Below are positions 11,534 to 19,720 of a stretch of DNA of 64,000 bases, in pieces. How positions within the stretch are numbered: the first letter of the stretch is position 1; each line of letters starts with the position of its first letter. This DNA comes from an uncultured Pseudomonadales bacterium (GTDB lineage Bacteria > Pseudomonadota > Gammaproteobacteria > Pseudomonadales > Porticoccaceae): positions 1-64,000 of the forward strand of contig CALSQH010000004.1 of the NCBI GenBank assembly GCA_943788445.1. Direction: 5' to 3'. The notes beneath the pieces were generated by a model, which worked only from the letters and a program-made list of their open reading frames with translations, ran no database searches and had not been told where the DNA came from. The position numbers and the translations under genes are program-made.

Positions 11534-13024
11534 TTGACAGCTCAAAAAGTAAGAAAAGTGGTGATTGTCGGTGGCGGAACTGCCGGTTGGGTGGCAGCCG
11601 CGTCCGTGGCAAAACTGCTGGGCAAAAATCTCGATATCTCCCTGATTGAATCCGATGAAATCGGCACCGTGGGTGTCGGCGAAGCCACCATTCCGACCCT
11701 AATCACCCTGCATCAATTGCTTAAAATTGATGAACGGGAATTTATGGCCGCCGTTCAGGGCACCTTTAAGTTAGGTATCTCATTTGAAAACTGGAGAGAT
11801 GTTGGCAAAGACTATATTCACTCCTTTGGCTTTACCGGCAAAGACTGCTGGGCCGCCGGTTTTGTGCACTTTTGGTTAAAGGCCAGAGCCCAGGGGATCA
11901 GCGCTGATTTTGGCGAGTACTGCACCGAATTAATGGCCGCCAAAGCCAATAAATTCGCCGTATTTAAGCCCGACGGGCTGAATTACGCCTACCATATGGA
12001 TGCCAGCTTATACGCCAAATTTATGCGCAAGATCGCCGAGCAGCACGGCTGCAAACGTATCGAAGGAAAGATTGTTGAGGTTGGTACCAACGCCGATACA
12101 GGCTTTATCGAGCACGTGCAGTTAGCCTCCGGAAAAAAGGTTGAAGGGGATCTATTTATCGACTGCAGCGGCTTCCGTGCCCTGTTAATCGGTGAAACCC
12201 TAAATACCGAATACGAAGACTGGTCAAAGTGGTTGCCCTGCGACAGTGCGATCGCCGTGCAGACTCGCTCGGTAGCCGATCCAATTCCCTACACTCGCTC
12301 AATCGCCAGAGATGCAGGCTGGCAGTGGCGTATCCCATTGCAGTCGCGAGTCGGCAATGGTCATGTGTTCTGCAGCAAGTATATTTCTGACGAAGAAGCC
12401 ACCCAAACCCTGTTGAATAATATTGAAGGGGAAGTTCTAACCGAACCCCGAGTGATTAAATTCCGCACCGGTCAGCGCACCCAGCACTGGAATAAAAACT
12501 GTATTGCACTGGGTCTTGCCGGTGGCTTTGTCGAGCCACTCGAATCCACCAGTATCCATATGGTCCAGAGCGGCATTCTGCGACTGTTAAGAATGTTCCC
12601 ATTCGATGGCATTAATGAACCCTATGTCAAAGAGTTCAATAAGCAGATGAGTGATGAATTCCACTTTATCCGCGATTTTATTGTTTTGCACTACCATGTC
12701 ACCGAACGGGAAGACACCGAGTTTTGGCGTCACTGCAAGACCATGGAAATTCCCGAATCACTGCAGCACCGTATCGATATGTTTAAACAGACTGGCAGTG
12801 TCTTTCACAAGATCGGCGACCTGTTTGCGGAAAACTCCTGGACTCAGGTGATGTTGGGGCAGGGTTTAGTGCCTGAACAGCATCACCCGATTGTCGATAT
12901 GATGAGCGACGATGAATTAAAAGCCTTTATGCACAGTATAAAATCATCGGTCGATCATTTAGTCGGCCAGTTGCCCAGCCATCAGGAATTTATTGGCAAA
13001 TACTGCAAAGCAGAAAAAATGTAG
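11534..13024 (+). CDS. Tryptophan-halogenase-family flavoprotein (second copy)
   Basis: This 496-residue flavin-dependent halogenase-like protein begins at a TTG. It has canonical features: VGGGTAGW (residues 12-19), GVGEATIP, Lys79 in GTFKLGISFENW at the same number as the PrnA catalytic lysine, the exact WxWxIP signature (WQWRIP) and GGFVEPLESTSI with the conserved Glu. It therefore keeps every motif of a working halogenase, unlike the first copy. It follows the broken cupin gene on the same strand and is convergent with the intact cupin paralogue, 7 nt apart. The substrate is unknown. Confidence 0.88.
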   Translation: MTAQKVRKVVIVGGGTAGWVAAASVAKLLGKNLDISLIESDEIGTVGVGEATIPTLITLHQLLKIDEREFMAAVQGTFKLGISFENWRDVGKDYIHSFGFTGKDCWAAGFVHFWLKARAQGISADFGEYCTELMAAKANKFAVFKPDGLNYAYHMDASLYAKFMRKIAEQHGCKRIEGKIVEVGTNADTGFIEHVQLASGKKVEGDLFIDCSGFRALLIGETLNTEYEDWSKWLPCDSAIAVQTRSVADPIPYTRSIARDAGWQWRIPLQSRVGNGHVFCSKYISDEEATQTLLNNIEGEVLTEPRVIKFRTGQRTQHWNKNCIALGLAGGFVEPLESTSIHMVQSGILRLLRMFPFDGINEPYVKEFNKQMSDEFHFIRDFIVLHYHVTEREDTEFWRHCKTMEIPESLQHRIDMFKQTGSVFHKIGDLFAENSWTQVMLGQGLVPEQHHPIVDMMSDDELKAFMHSIKSSVDHLVGQLPSHQEFIGKYCKAEKM

Positions 13025-13031
13025 TTTTAGC

Positions 13032-14030
13032 TTAAAGTAAGCGCTTACTTAGAAATTGCCTAAGGGCCTTTTTCTGCTGATCATCAAGATCAGTTAGCAG
13101 GTCATTAAGGTTTTCTGGCAAGTGCCTCTGTGGGTCATCGCCGGTTTGAAACACATAATAATTAAAGTACTGTCGCCATGCCTCGCGCTTCGCTGGGCTT
13201 AGTTTGGCAATGCTCAGCATGCTGTGCATCATACTGTCATTGGCTGAGGGTGTTCCCTCTGCCTGCCCACCCCACCAGTAATTGACCAGTATATTTAGCC
13301 CCTCTAACGACTCGACCCCATGCCACCAAAGAGCTGGTATATAGATAGCGTCTCCGGGCTCTAACACCGCCTGCTGGGCAACTGCCTCAGCCTGTGCATA
13401 GTTGGGGAATTGCTCGAGATCTGGCTGGCGAATATCCACCATACTCACAGGCACGCCAGCGGGTGTACTCAGCACCGGGCCCGGGTAGAGATTATCAATT
13501 TGCTCGGGCGGGTACAGGGTAAAGCGTCTGCGACCGGCAACCACGGCGGCAATATTGTCGTGAATATCATAGTGGGGAGCCACCATCGCCCGATTGCCCA
13601 GCCACAGAGTTGGCGCAATGGAGTTATCTAATAAGGTCTGGGGATTTTGCATTTCAAAATCCTGTAGAACATCGCGAATAGAGATTGCCTGCAGCGCAAT
13701 AGCATGGGGGTTGGGTTGATCAATTATTTTTAATAGTTGCTCAAGGGCAGAACTCAGTGTCGTAGATGCACGGCTAAAGTTCATGGTCTGAAGATCGTCG
13801 CTGTAAAAGAAGCGCCCGTTAATCTCCGGATTACCGACCACGGCAGAGACCTTTTTGTTACTGTCCATCGCCTTTAAATAATTGACCACTGCCTGAGGAG
13901 ACTCTATTCCAGCCTTAACCGCCGACCAGTCGCCGACCACAGATTTGAGTAGTGCCGGTTTGTTTAGTGGAACAATTTCATTCTCAAATTGTTCTCTGGT
14001 GACCTGCTGCCAGACTGGAATTTCGTGCAC
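13032..14030 (-). CDS. Cupin-like/JmjC-type dioxygenase, intact paralogue
   Basis: This 332-residue cupin_8/JmjC-like protein resembles factor-inhibiting-HIF-type hydroxylases. It shows APHYDIHDNIA with the HxD metal ligands, AGRRRFTLYPPEQIDNLYPGP, and EPGDAIYIPALWWHGVESL with the second His. The frame stays open upstream to 14174, but I chose GTG 14030: GAGGGG sits 6 nt before it, and this removes an overlap with the divergent oxidoreductase. It is a paralogue of the broken gene at 10488-11501, so the locus originally held two. It may act on a partner of the halogenase/SapC group; that is inference. Confidence 0.82.
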   Translation of the reverse strand: MHEIPVWQQVTREQFENEIVPLNKPALLKSVVGDWSAVKAGIESPQAVVNYLKAMDSNKKVSAVVGNPEINGRFFYSDDLQTMNFSRASTTLSSALEQLLKIIDQPNPHAIALQAISIRDVLQDFEMQNPQTLLDNSIAPTLWLGNRAMVAPHYDIHDNIAAVVAGRRRFTLYPPEQIDNLYPGPVLSTPAGVPVSMVDIRQPDLEQFPNYAQAEAVAQQAVLEPGDAIYIPALWWHGVESLEGLNILVNYWWGGQAEGTPSANDSMMHSMLSIAKLSPAKREAWRQYFNYYVFQTGDDPQRHLPENLNDLLTDLDDQQKKALRQFLSKRLL

Positions 14031-14121
14031 AGATATCCCCTCAATGATCTTTATTTTAAATAGCCAGAGACTATAGCACTGGCCTATTATGGGATAAATA
14101 ATAAAACTGGTGAATTCACTC

Positions 14122-15435
14122 ATGTCCTCTCTTGAAAAGACATTAATACTCCCCTGCGGCGCAGAAATCGTCAATCGTTTGGCGAAAGCGGCAATGACCG
14201 AGGGATTGGCTACTGCTAACGGGCTGCCTACGCCGGAACTGGACAGGCTCTATGGGTTATGGAGTGATGGCGGTGCTGGAATGCTGCTGTCGGGGAATAT
14301 TCAGGTCGACCGAGATCATCTCGAGCGCCCAGGCAATGTGGTTGTCGATCGGCAGCCAGATACGCAGATGCAAGCCGCGCTGGCGAGCTGGGCAAAGGCC
14401 GCGACGCGCAACGGGAATCATTTCTGGGGACAGATTAGCCATGCTGGCCGCCAGACCCAAAAAATAATTAACCCCAACCCGAAAGCGCCATCGGCAGTCA
14501 AGCTCAACCTGCCCGGCGGCCAATTTGGACAGCCAGTGGCCCTGACTATCAGTGAAATTGAAGAGGTTGTGCAGCGCTTTGGTGTCTGCGCCAGGGCTTT
14601 AAAACAAGCCGGCTTTACCGGTGTTCAGGTGCATGCCGCCCACGGTTATTTACTCTCCGAGTTTTTAAGCCCGCGGAGTAATCAGCGCAGCGATAAATAC
14701 GGCGGCTCGCTGGCCAATCGAGCCCGAGCACTGCTGGAGTGCGTGGCAGAGGTTCGCGCTGCCGTAGGTGCAGAGTTTCCGGTTGCGGTAAAACTCAATA
14801 GCGCAGATTTTCACAAGGGCGGCTTTGCCTTTGAGGAGAGTCTGCAAGTCGCTCAATGGTTGCAGGATGCCAGTGTTGATCTGATTGAAATCTCTGGCGG
14901 TACCTACGAGCAACCCAAGTTATTGGGTATTGCTGGAATCGAAGAGGAAGAGCCACAACCTATCTTTAAGTCGGCCTCGTCAACCCAGATACGCGAAGCC
15001 TACTTCGTCGACTTTGCTCTGGCGATGCGCGCCAAGGTCTCTATCCCTCTAATGGTCACCGGAGGCTTTCGCCGCCGCGCAACTATGTTGCAAGCGCTGG
15101 ACAGCGGCAGTGCCGATCTGATTGGTTTAGGTCGCCCAATGTGTGCACTTACTGACGCGCCAATACAGGTTATTAATGGACTCGAAGAGCTTCCGCGCTA
15201 TGAGGATAGTCTCGCTCTATTTCCCAGTTGGCTAAACTGGCTGACGAAAATAAAGCTTTTCAAAGCTCTGGCCGGCTTTTCGGTTCAGTACTGGTACTTC
15301 GGTCAGATAGATGCGCTGGGTCGCAGTGGAAAATTTAATCCAGAACTCTCCGTGTTCACCGCGACTAAGCAGACCATGAAGCAGGCAAATGAGTTTGTCA
15401 AAGCGCGTAAAAAAGCATTTAAGAGCAGCACTTAA
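14122..15435 (+). CDS. NADH:flavin oxidoreductase, old yellow enzyme family
   Basis: This FMN TIM-barrel enzyme has 437 residues from ATG 14122 (an upstream in-frame GTG at 14110 is less likely). Motifs: NRLAKAAMTEGLA near the N-terminus, WGQISHAGRQT, the catalytic-type GVQVHAAHGYLLSEFLSPRSNQR with the His pair, GGSLANRARALLE, and the FMN phosphate loop DLIGLGRPM. It lacks the C-terminal FAD/NAD domain and 4Fe-4S cluster of dienoyl-CoA reductases, so it is the short, OYE-like form. The substrate is not predictable. It is transcribed divergently from the cupin-like gene. Confidence 0.88.
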   Translation: MSSLEKTLILPCGAEIVNRLAKAAMTEGLATANGLPTPELDRLYGLWSDGGAGMLLSGNIQVDRDHLERPGNVVVDRQPDTQMQAALASWAKAATRNGNHFWGQISHAGRQTQKIINPNPKAPSAVKLNLPGGQFGQPVALTISEIEEVVQRFGVCARALKQAGFTGVQVHAAHGYLLSEFLSPRSNQRSDKYGGSLANRARALLECVAEVRAAVGAEFPVAVKLNSADFHKGGFAFEESLQVAQWLQDASVDLIEISGGTYEQPKLLGIAGIEEEEPQPIFKSASSTQIREAYFVDFALAMRAKVSIPLMVTGGFRRRATMLQALDSGSADLIGLGRPMCALTDAPIQVINGLEELPRYEDSLALFPSWLNWLTKIKLFKALAGFSVQYWYFGQIDALGRSGKFNPELSVFTATKQTMKQANEFVKARKKAFKSST

Positions 15436-15469
15436 GAACAGCTGTTGGCAGCAAATAAGAAAGCAGCAC

Positions 15470-16810
15470 CTATTTTACTTTTAAAATATCATTCCAATTG
15501 GTGGTGTAAGCGGGGGAGAGATGCTCCCGCTTCATCGCCCAGTTTTTTGTCCCTGAGCTTTTATTGCCCGAACTTTTATTAATTCCCTGTCCGGCAAAGA
15601 ACAGTTTGTTCTTGCCCTGCCGATTAATTTTATCCAGTGTCGACATCAGAGCCTGGCTTTTTTTGGGCTCACGGCTTTTTTTGGGCTCACGGCTATTTGA
15701 CTGCGGCGCTTCCTGCTCAAACAGACTCGGTTGATAGATTCCGGCCTCGTAAAAATCCGACAACATAATGCCCGCTTTAGCGTAGGCATAACCATCGCGC
15801 CAGATACATTCCAGTAGTCGCATCGCCAGATTGATTAGATCACGACTATCATCACTGGGCACAGATAGCTCACCGCTGATTGAATTGGAGTACTGGGGCT
15901 GCTGAGCATTAAACGGACTGGTGCGAATAAAAACATTGATCACTTTCGCGTAGCGTTTTTCCTTGCGCAGCTTTTCCGCCGCTCGCACACTGTGCTGACA
16001 GATCGCCTCACGCATCTCTTGCAAGGTTGTAACCCGCTCACCAAATGAGCGACTGCAGACAATCTGTTTCTTGGTCGGCGGTGCCTCCTCAAGCTCAATA
16101 CAGGACTCGCCATTCAGTTCACGAACGGTACGCTCAACCACCACAGAAAAATGCTGACGAATATGTTTTGGATTGGCATTGGCCAGATCCAGAGCGCTAT
16201 TAATGCCCATCTGCTGAAGGCGCAAGCCGAGACGCCGACCAATCCCCCAGACCTCGTCGACCGGCAGCAATGCCATCAGCCGCTGCTGCCGCTGAGGATC
16301 ACTAAGATCGACAACTCCCTGAGTGCCCGGATACTTTTTTGCCCCATGGTTAGCCATTTTCGCCAGCGTCTTGGTTGGCGCGATACCCACACAGACTGTA
16401 ATACCTGTCCAGTCGCCAATAATCTGCCGCACCTTTTGGCCAAATACACTGTTGGAAATCAGCGACTGAGTGCCGGTTAAATCGAGAAACGCTTCATCGA
16501 TAGAGTAAATCTCCACCCGCTGTGCCAGATCTTCGAGGGTGCGCATCACCCGCGCTGACATATCGGCATAGAGTGTGTAGTTGGATGAGAACAGCGCAAT
16601 ATTATGCTGACGGATTTCATGGCGAATTTTAAAAATCGGTACGCCCATTTTAATGCCCAGGGCTTTAGCCTCTTTTGAGCGCGCCACTACACAGCCATCA
16701 TTATTAGATAGCACGACAATGGGTCGGTCTTTTAGATCGGGGCGAAATAACTTTTCACAGCTGGCATAAAAATTATTGCAGTCGACAAGAGCAAAGGTTG
16801 GGTCTGACAC
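15470..16810 (-). CDS. umuC: DNA polymerase V catalytic subunit UmuC
   Basis: This Y-family error-prone polymerase is used for translesion synthesis in the SOS response. The 446-residue protein has ALVDCNNFYASCEKLFRPDL, then VVLSNNDGCVVARS, and the metal site YSIDEAFLDL. Helix-hairpin-helix (about 175-220) and little-finger regions follow. The C-terminus carries an in-frame 18-bp duplication giving REPKKS twice. It lies 10 nt downstream of umuD, in the same LexA-controlled operon. Confidence 0.95.
   Translation of the reverse strand: MSDPTFALVDCNNFYASCEKLFRPDLKDRPIVVLSNNDGCVVARSKEAKALGIKMGVPIFKIRHEIRQHNIALFSSNYTLYADMSARVMRTLEDLAQRVEIYSIDEAFLDLTGTQSLISNSVFGQKVRQIIGDWTGITVCVGIAPTKTLAKMANHGAKKYPGTQGVVDLSDPQRQQRLMALLPVDEVWGIGRRLGLRLQQMGINSALDLANANPKHIRQHFSVVVERTVRELNGESCIELEEAPPTKKQIVCSRSFGERVTTLQEMREAICQHSVRAAEKLRKEKRYAKVINVFIRTSPFNAQQPQYSNSISGELSVPSDDSRDLINLAMRLLECIWRDGYAYAKAGIMLSDFYEAGIYQPSLFEQEAPQSNSREPKKSREPKKSQALMSTLDKINRQGKNKLFFAGQGINKSSGNKSSGTKNWAMKREHLSPAYTTNWNDILKVK
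15655..15690. repeat. 18-bp tandem duplication inside umuC
   Basis: GGCTTTTTTTGGGCTCAC occurs twice back to back (15655-15672 and 15673-15690). It keeps the umuC frame and gives two copies of a REPKKS-like hexapeptide in the linker before the C-terminal tail. The perfect identity of the units suggests a recent duplication. Confidence 0.9.
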
Positions 16811-16820
16811 AGATAACCTG

Positions 16821-17267
16821 CTATTTGTGTCTAATGTTGCGTATCACATGGGTCACTACACCGAAAATATCCAGCTCTGAACCCTCGGGAATATCGATTG
16901 GCGCATAGGCGCTATTTTTTGGCATCAGGCAGGTGCGCGGTCGCAGTTGCAGCTCTTTAACGGTAAATTCACCATGTAATCCAGCGATGACTATATCCCC
17001 ATGGGTTGCCGGTATAGAGCGATCTATCACCAGCATATCGTCACTGTAAATTCCGGCATCAATCATTGAATCACCCTGCACGCGAACAAAAAAAGTAGCG
17101 GCCGGGCGCTTGATACAGAATTCATTTAGATCCAGAGACTGCTCAATATAATCCTCCGCCGGCGAAGGAAAACCGGCAGAAACCGCCTCGCTGAACAGAG
17201 GTATATTGGCAGAATTATTTTTTATATGAACGGCGGTGCCGCCATGCCTTACCAGCGTGACACTCAT
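16821..17267 (-). CDS. umuD: DNA polymerase V accessory protein UmuD
   Basis: This is a LexA-type self-cleaving peptidase whose processed form UmuD' joins UmuC. From ATG 17267 (GGGGAG 6 nt upstream; an in-frame codon at 17282 is less likely) it has 148 residues. The cleavage site is Ala31-Gly32 in SAGFPSPAEDY, the nucleophile Ser67 is in GDSMID, and the general base Lys104 is in EFTVKEL. The Ser-Lys spacing of 37 matches E. coli UmuD (60/97). It is the first gene of the umuDC operon and is preceded by a near-consensus LexA box. Confidence 0.95.
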   Translation of the reverse strand: MSVTLVRHGGTAVHIKNNSANIPLFSEAVSAGFPSPAEDYIEQSLDLNEFCIKRPAATFFVRVQGDSMIDAGIYSDDMLVIDRSIPATHGDIVIAGLHGEFTVKELQLRPRTCLMPKNSAYAPIDIPEGSELDIFGVVTHVIRNIRHK

Positions 17268-17293
17268 AGAAACTCCCCACAAAAATTGTTATA

Positions 17294-17313
17294 TACTGTT
17301 TATATATACAGTA
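17294..17313 (-). promoter_or_regulatory. LexA (SOS) box of umuDC
   Basis: TACTGTTTATATATACAGTA is a 20-bp site differing at one position from the E. coli consensus TACTGTATATATATACAGTA. It lies 27 nt upstream of the umuD start, where LexA binding would block transcription. This indicates an E. coli-type SOS regulon. Confidence 0.93.
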
Positions 17314-17363
17314 TCTAGTGCGGAGGAGATTTCTTCAAGGAGAATTGAAATTAAAATTTTTAA

Positions 17364-17996
17364 TTAGATATCAATGGCGCAATGCACCAGTGGCCAGACT
17401 TTAAGATTGTGCATTTTCATCTTCTCGGCATCGACCAGAAAGCGCACCAGAATAAAGTAGATATCCAGATCAAAGCGATCGTCGCCAGTCGAGGGCGACG
17501 ATTGTTGCGAGTCATTCCGGGCTTGGCTTTTCTGAAGGTGAGTGTCGGCTAGCTGATAGCCTTGATCATAGAGATCCTCAATCAAGGTGAGTTTGGCAAT
17601 ATAGCGCCAGTTATACACCACATGAAAAGCAACATTATCAGGCTCTTGCATATCCCGCTCTTCGATCATAATCGCGCCAGGATAGGGCCACATCTTAAGC
17701 TGATAGTTATTTAGTGCGCTGTTCACCCGCTGATTATAAGCAGCGGCCTCTTCAGCACCATGACAGGCACCAAAGCATTTTTTCAGCTGCGCGCGAAAGC
17801 AGGGTTTTTTATTTTCCACGCGAGTGTCCGACTCCAGCCCCAGCAGTTTATGGCAGAGAAAATAATGGTCGGCGAGTTTTTCGATCTGCTTTGATGCCTG
17901 GCGTGGTGAACGAAACAGACCAAAGCGTTCATCAACCCCCTCAGCATTCAACTCCACCGCTTCGATTGCAATCCGCTTGATAGCCATTACGATCTT
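17364..17996 (-). CDS. C-terminal part of split exonuclease/GIY-YIG protein
   Basis: This reads as the region after the GIY-YIG domain in fused exonuclease/UvrC-like proteins: MAIKRIAIEAVELNAEGVDERFGLFRSPRQA, then a Cys-containing segment with HYFLCHKLLGLE and RAQLKKCFGACHGAEEAAAYNQRV, as in Cho/UvrC-like nucleases. The open frame extends up to 18119, but residues before about 17996 (read upstream) belong to the frame of the next fragment. Removing one base near 17993 joins them. Together with 17941-18290 and 18287-18928 this was probably one gene of about 510 codons. Confidence 0.6.
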   Translation of the reverse strand, partial: KIVMAIKRIAIEAVELNAEGVDERFGLFRSPRQASKQIEKLADHYFLCHKLLGLESDTRVENKKPCFRAQLKKCFGACHGAEEAAAYNQRVNSALNNYQLKMWPYPGAIMIEERDMQEPDNVAFHVVYNWRYIAKLTLIEDLYDQGYQLADTHLQKSQARNDSQQSSPSTGDDRFDLDIYFILVRFLVDAEKMKMHNLKVWPLVHCAIDI

Positions 17997-18290
17997 CTTC
18001 GCAGCGATACTGGTAGAGTTTTTTTGTTTTGCGCAGGCGGCGATTATATAGCGGCGACAATGCTTTGATCTGGTTGCTCTCACGAATCTGCGCACCGAAA
18101 TCAGTTGGGGCCTTTTCAAAATCTATATGCGCCAGCTTGTTATTAATCTGCAGATCTTTGGGGTTTTTATGATCCTGAGAAAAGTGGCTCATCACGCGGT
18201 TGCGGATATGCACACTTTTACCCACGTACAACAGCGTGCCGCTTGCATCATAGAAATAGTAGACTCCAGCTGAGGCCGGCAGCTTTTTAA
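17941..18290 (-). CDS. GIY-YIG nuclease domain fragment of split repair protein
   Basis: The frame encodes DIKKLPASAGVYYFYDASG, then LLYVGKSVHIRNRVMSHF and ALSPLYNRRLRKTKKLYQY. This is a clear GIY-YIG nuclease domain, with the modified motif GVYYFYD...LYVG and the catalytic Arg in HIRNR. Its first codons overlap the end of the exonuclease frame at 18287; deleting one C near 18292 fuses the two (KSSDIKKL). The last 10-15 residues before 17941 are out of frame with the true continuation. UvrC-like cleavage during repair is the family role. Confidence 0.65.
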
Positions 18291-18928
18291 TATCGCTGGC
18301 TTTTAAGCAGTGGCGGCAGTGCCGGATTTTTTAACAGGCTGGTACAGGTAGCAGCAATCTCTTCATCGGAAAATAGCGCCGATGATTTTAGAAAAAAGCG
18401 TTGGATCATCTCTGCATCATCGAGGGCGCGATGGCGGTTCTCAATCGGCAGTTGAAAGCGCTTAATAATCTGATCGAGACCGTGGCGTTTAAACTGTGGA
18501 TACAGACTGCGGCTAAATTTCACTGAACAGAGTGGCTTGGCGTTGTAACTAATACCCGCACGCTGAAACTCATTCTTTAGAAAGCCGTAATCAAAGCGCG
18601 CATTGTGGGCCACCAAGGTGCGCCCCTCCAGATAGCCGAGCAGTTGTTCGGCAATCTCGGCAAATAGCGGTGCGCCGTTCAACATACTTGGCGCAATACC
18701 AGTGAGCTTTTGAATAAACGGCGGCAACGATGTTTCAGGATCGATAAAGGACTGCCAGCGCTCAATCACCTCGCCCTGCTCAATGACCAGCAGGCCAATT
18801 TCAATCACCCGGTTATAGGTGGCTTTGCCGCCAGTGGTTTCAAGGTCGAGCAAGACCATTTTTTCCGGAAAGCCCTTTGAGAGCAGCGCAGGTGTCGGAG
18901 TCTCGTTATCCAGCCAGTTTAGTTGCAT
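18287..18928 (-). CDS. DnaQ-like 3'-5' exonuclease domain (N-terminal part of split protein)
   Basis: This DEDDh exonuclease domain has 213 residues: VLLDLETTGG (ExoI, Asp/Glu), LVAHNARFDYGFLKNEF (ExoII), and HRALDDAEMIQRFF (ExoIII with His). Many gammaproteobacteria carry this domain fused to a GIY-YIG nuclease, related to the Cho excinuclease. Here the frame ends at 18287 exactly where the GIY-YIG part begins in another frame. It may therefore be the front of a broken gene. If it really stops here it could still work as a free proofreading-type exonuclease. Confidence 0.8.
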   Translation of the reverse strand: MQLNWLDNETPTPALLSKGFPEKMVLLDLETTGGKATYNRVIEIGLLVIEQGEVIERWQSFIDPETSLPPFIQKLTGIAPSMLNGAPLFAEIAEQLLGYLEGRTLVAHNARFDYGFLKNEFQRAGISYNAKPLCSVKFSRSLYPQFKRHGLDQIIKRFQLPIENRHRALDDAEMIQRFFLKSSALFSDEEIAATCTSLLKNPALPPLLKSQRY

Positions 18929-19008
18929 GAGAATATTTTTATGCCATTGAGCTTTTGTTTACGTTAGAGGTCCAGCAGACGATCAATGAAAAATTATTCC
19001 ACGGCAAC

Positions 19009-19719
19009 TTATGCAATATCACCACAGGATCGATTAGCCGGCACTGCAATATCCATCATTTTTGGATTGGGCAAGTCGAGGCTATTCATAAGCGCAATAT
19101 ACTCATCACGGCTGGTTACCTGTAGGCGCGGATTGTACCTTTTCTCTTCACTTATGCTGCTCACCATCCATCCCTTATAGTCATGGGCCGGATACACCAG
19201 GGTATTGTCAGGCAGCTTTAGGAGTCGGTTAAACAGGCTGTTGTACTGATGCTCGGCACTGCCATTTTGGAAGTCGGTGCGGCCGGTGCCGCGAATTAAC
19301 AATGTGTCACCACTAAATAACATTGGCTGATTACTGTCGGATTGAGACTCGAGCATGTAGAAGCTATAGGAGTCATCCGTGTGTCCGGGACTGTAAATAA
19401 CCTCTATATATAGATTGCCGAATTTTAGCTGCTGGCCATCGACAAAGGTGTCGGACAGGCAGTTGGCCAAGGACTCTCTGCCCATCATGGTTTTGCAGCC
19501 CGTGGCATCGCGCAGTGCACCGAGACCGGTAACATGATCGGCATGGGTGTGGGTATCAATGGCCAGAGTCAGGTTTAGATTGAGTTGCTTAATTAATTGC
19601 AGTGTTTGCTCTGTGCGCTCTAATACCGAATCGATCAGCAATGCCTCGCCGCTGCTTTTATCGCCAATAAGATAGCTATAGGTGGAAGATTCTGGGTCGA
19701 AGAGTTGTCGAAAAATCAT
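19009..19719 (-). CDS. Persulfide dioxygenase-like metallo-beta-lactamase protein (ETHE1/BLH type)
   Basis: This oxidises glutathione persulfide to sulfite during sulfide detoxification. The 236 residues show the mononuclear-iron beta-lactamase fold: THTHADHVTGLGALRDATG, YSPGHTDDSYSFYM, FSGDTLLIRGTGRTDFQNG (a hallmark of ETHE1-type enzymes) and YPAHDYKG. It is the last gene of a minus-strand operon with a TauE-type exporter (1 nt apart), a rhodanese and an ArsR-family regulator, the classical bigR arrangement. Glyoxalase II is similar but lacks the RGTGRTDFQ motif. Confidence 0.9.
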   Translation of the reverse strand: MIFRQLFDPESSTYSYLIGDKSSGEALLIDSVLERTEQTLQLIKQLNLNLTLAIDTHTHADHVTGLGALRDATGCKTMMGRESLANCLSDTFVDGQQLKFGNLYIEVIYSPGHTDDSYSFYMLESQSDSNQPMLFSGDTLLIRGTGRTDFQNGSAEHQYNSLFNRLLKLPDNTLVYPAHDYKGWMVSSISEEKRYNPRLQVTSRDEYIALMNSLDLPNPKMMDIAVPANRSCGDIA

Positions 19720-19720
19720 C

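Noticed and set aside
8073..13024. Biosynthetic gene cluster for a halogenated natural product
   Set aside because: Two halogenase-like proteins are present but no synthetase, polyketide, prenyl or peptide precursor genes are nearby; the TonB receptor and SapC point to uptake or surface functions.
17714..17980. Plus-strand open frame inside the GIY-YIG gene
   Set aside because: It lies opposite a segment with clear family motifs and has no recognisable product; antisense shadow.
19009..19719. Glyoxalase II (gloB) for the metallo-beta-lactamase gene
   Set aside because: The RGTGRTDFQNG motif and the BigR-type operon favour persulfide dioxygenase.
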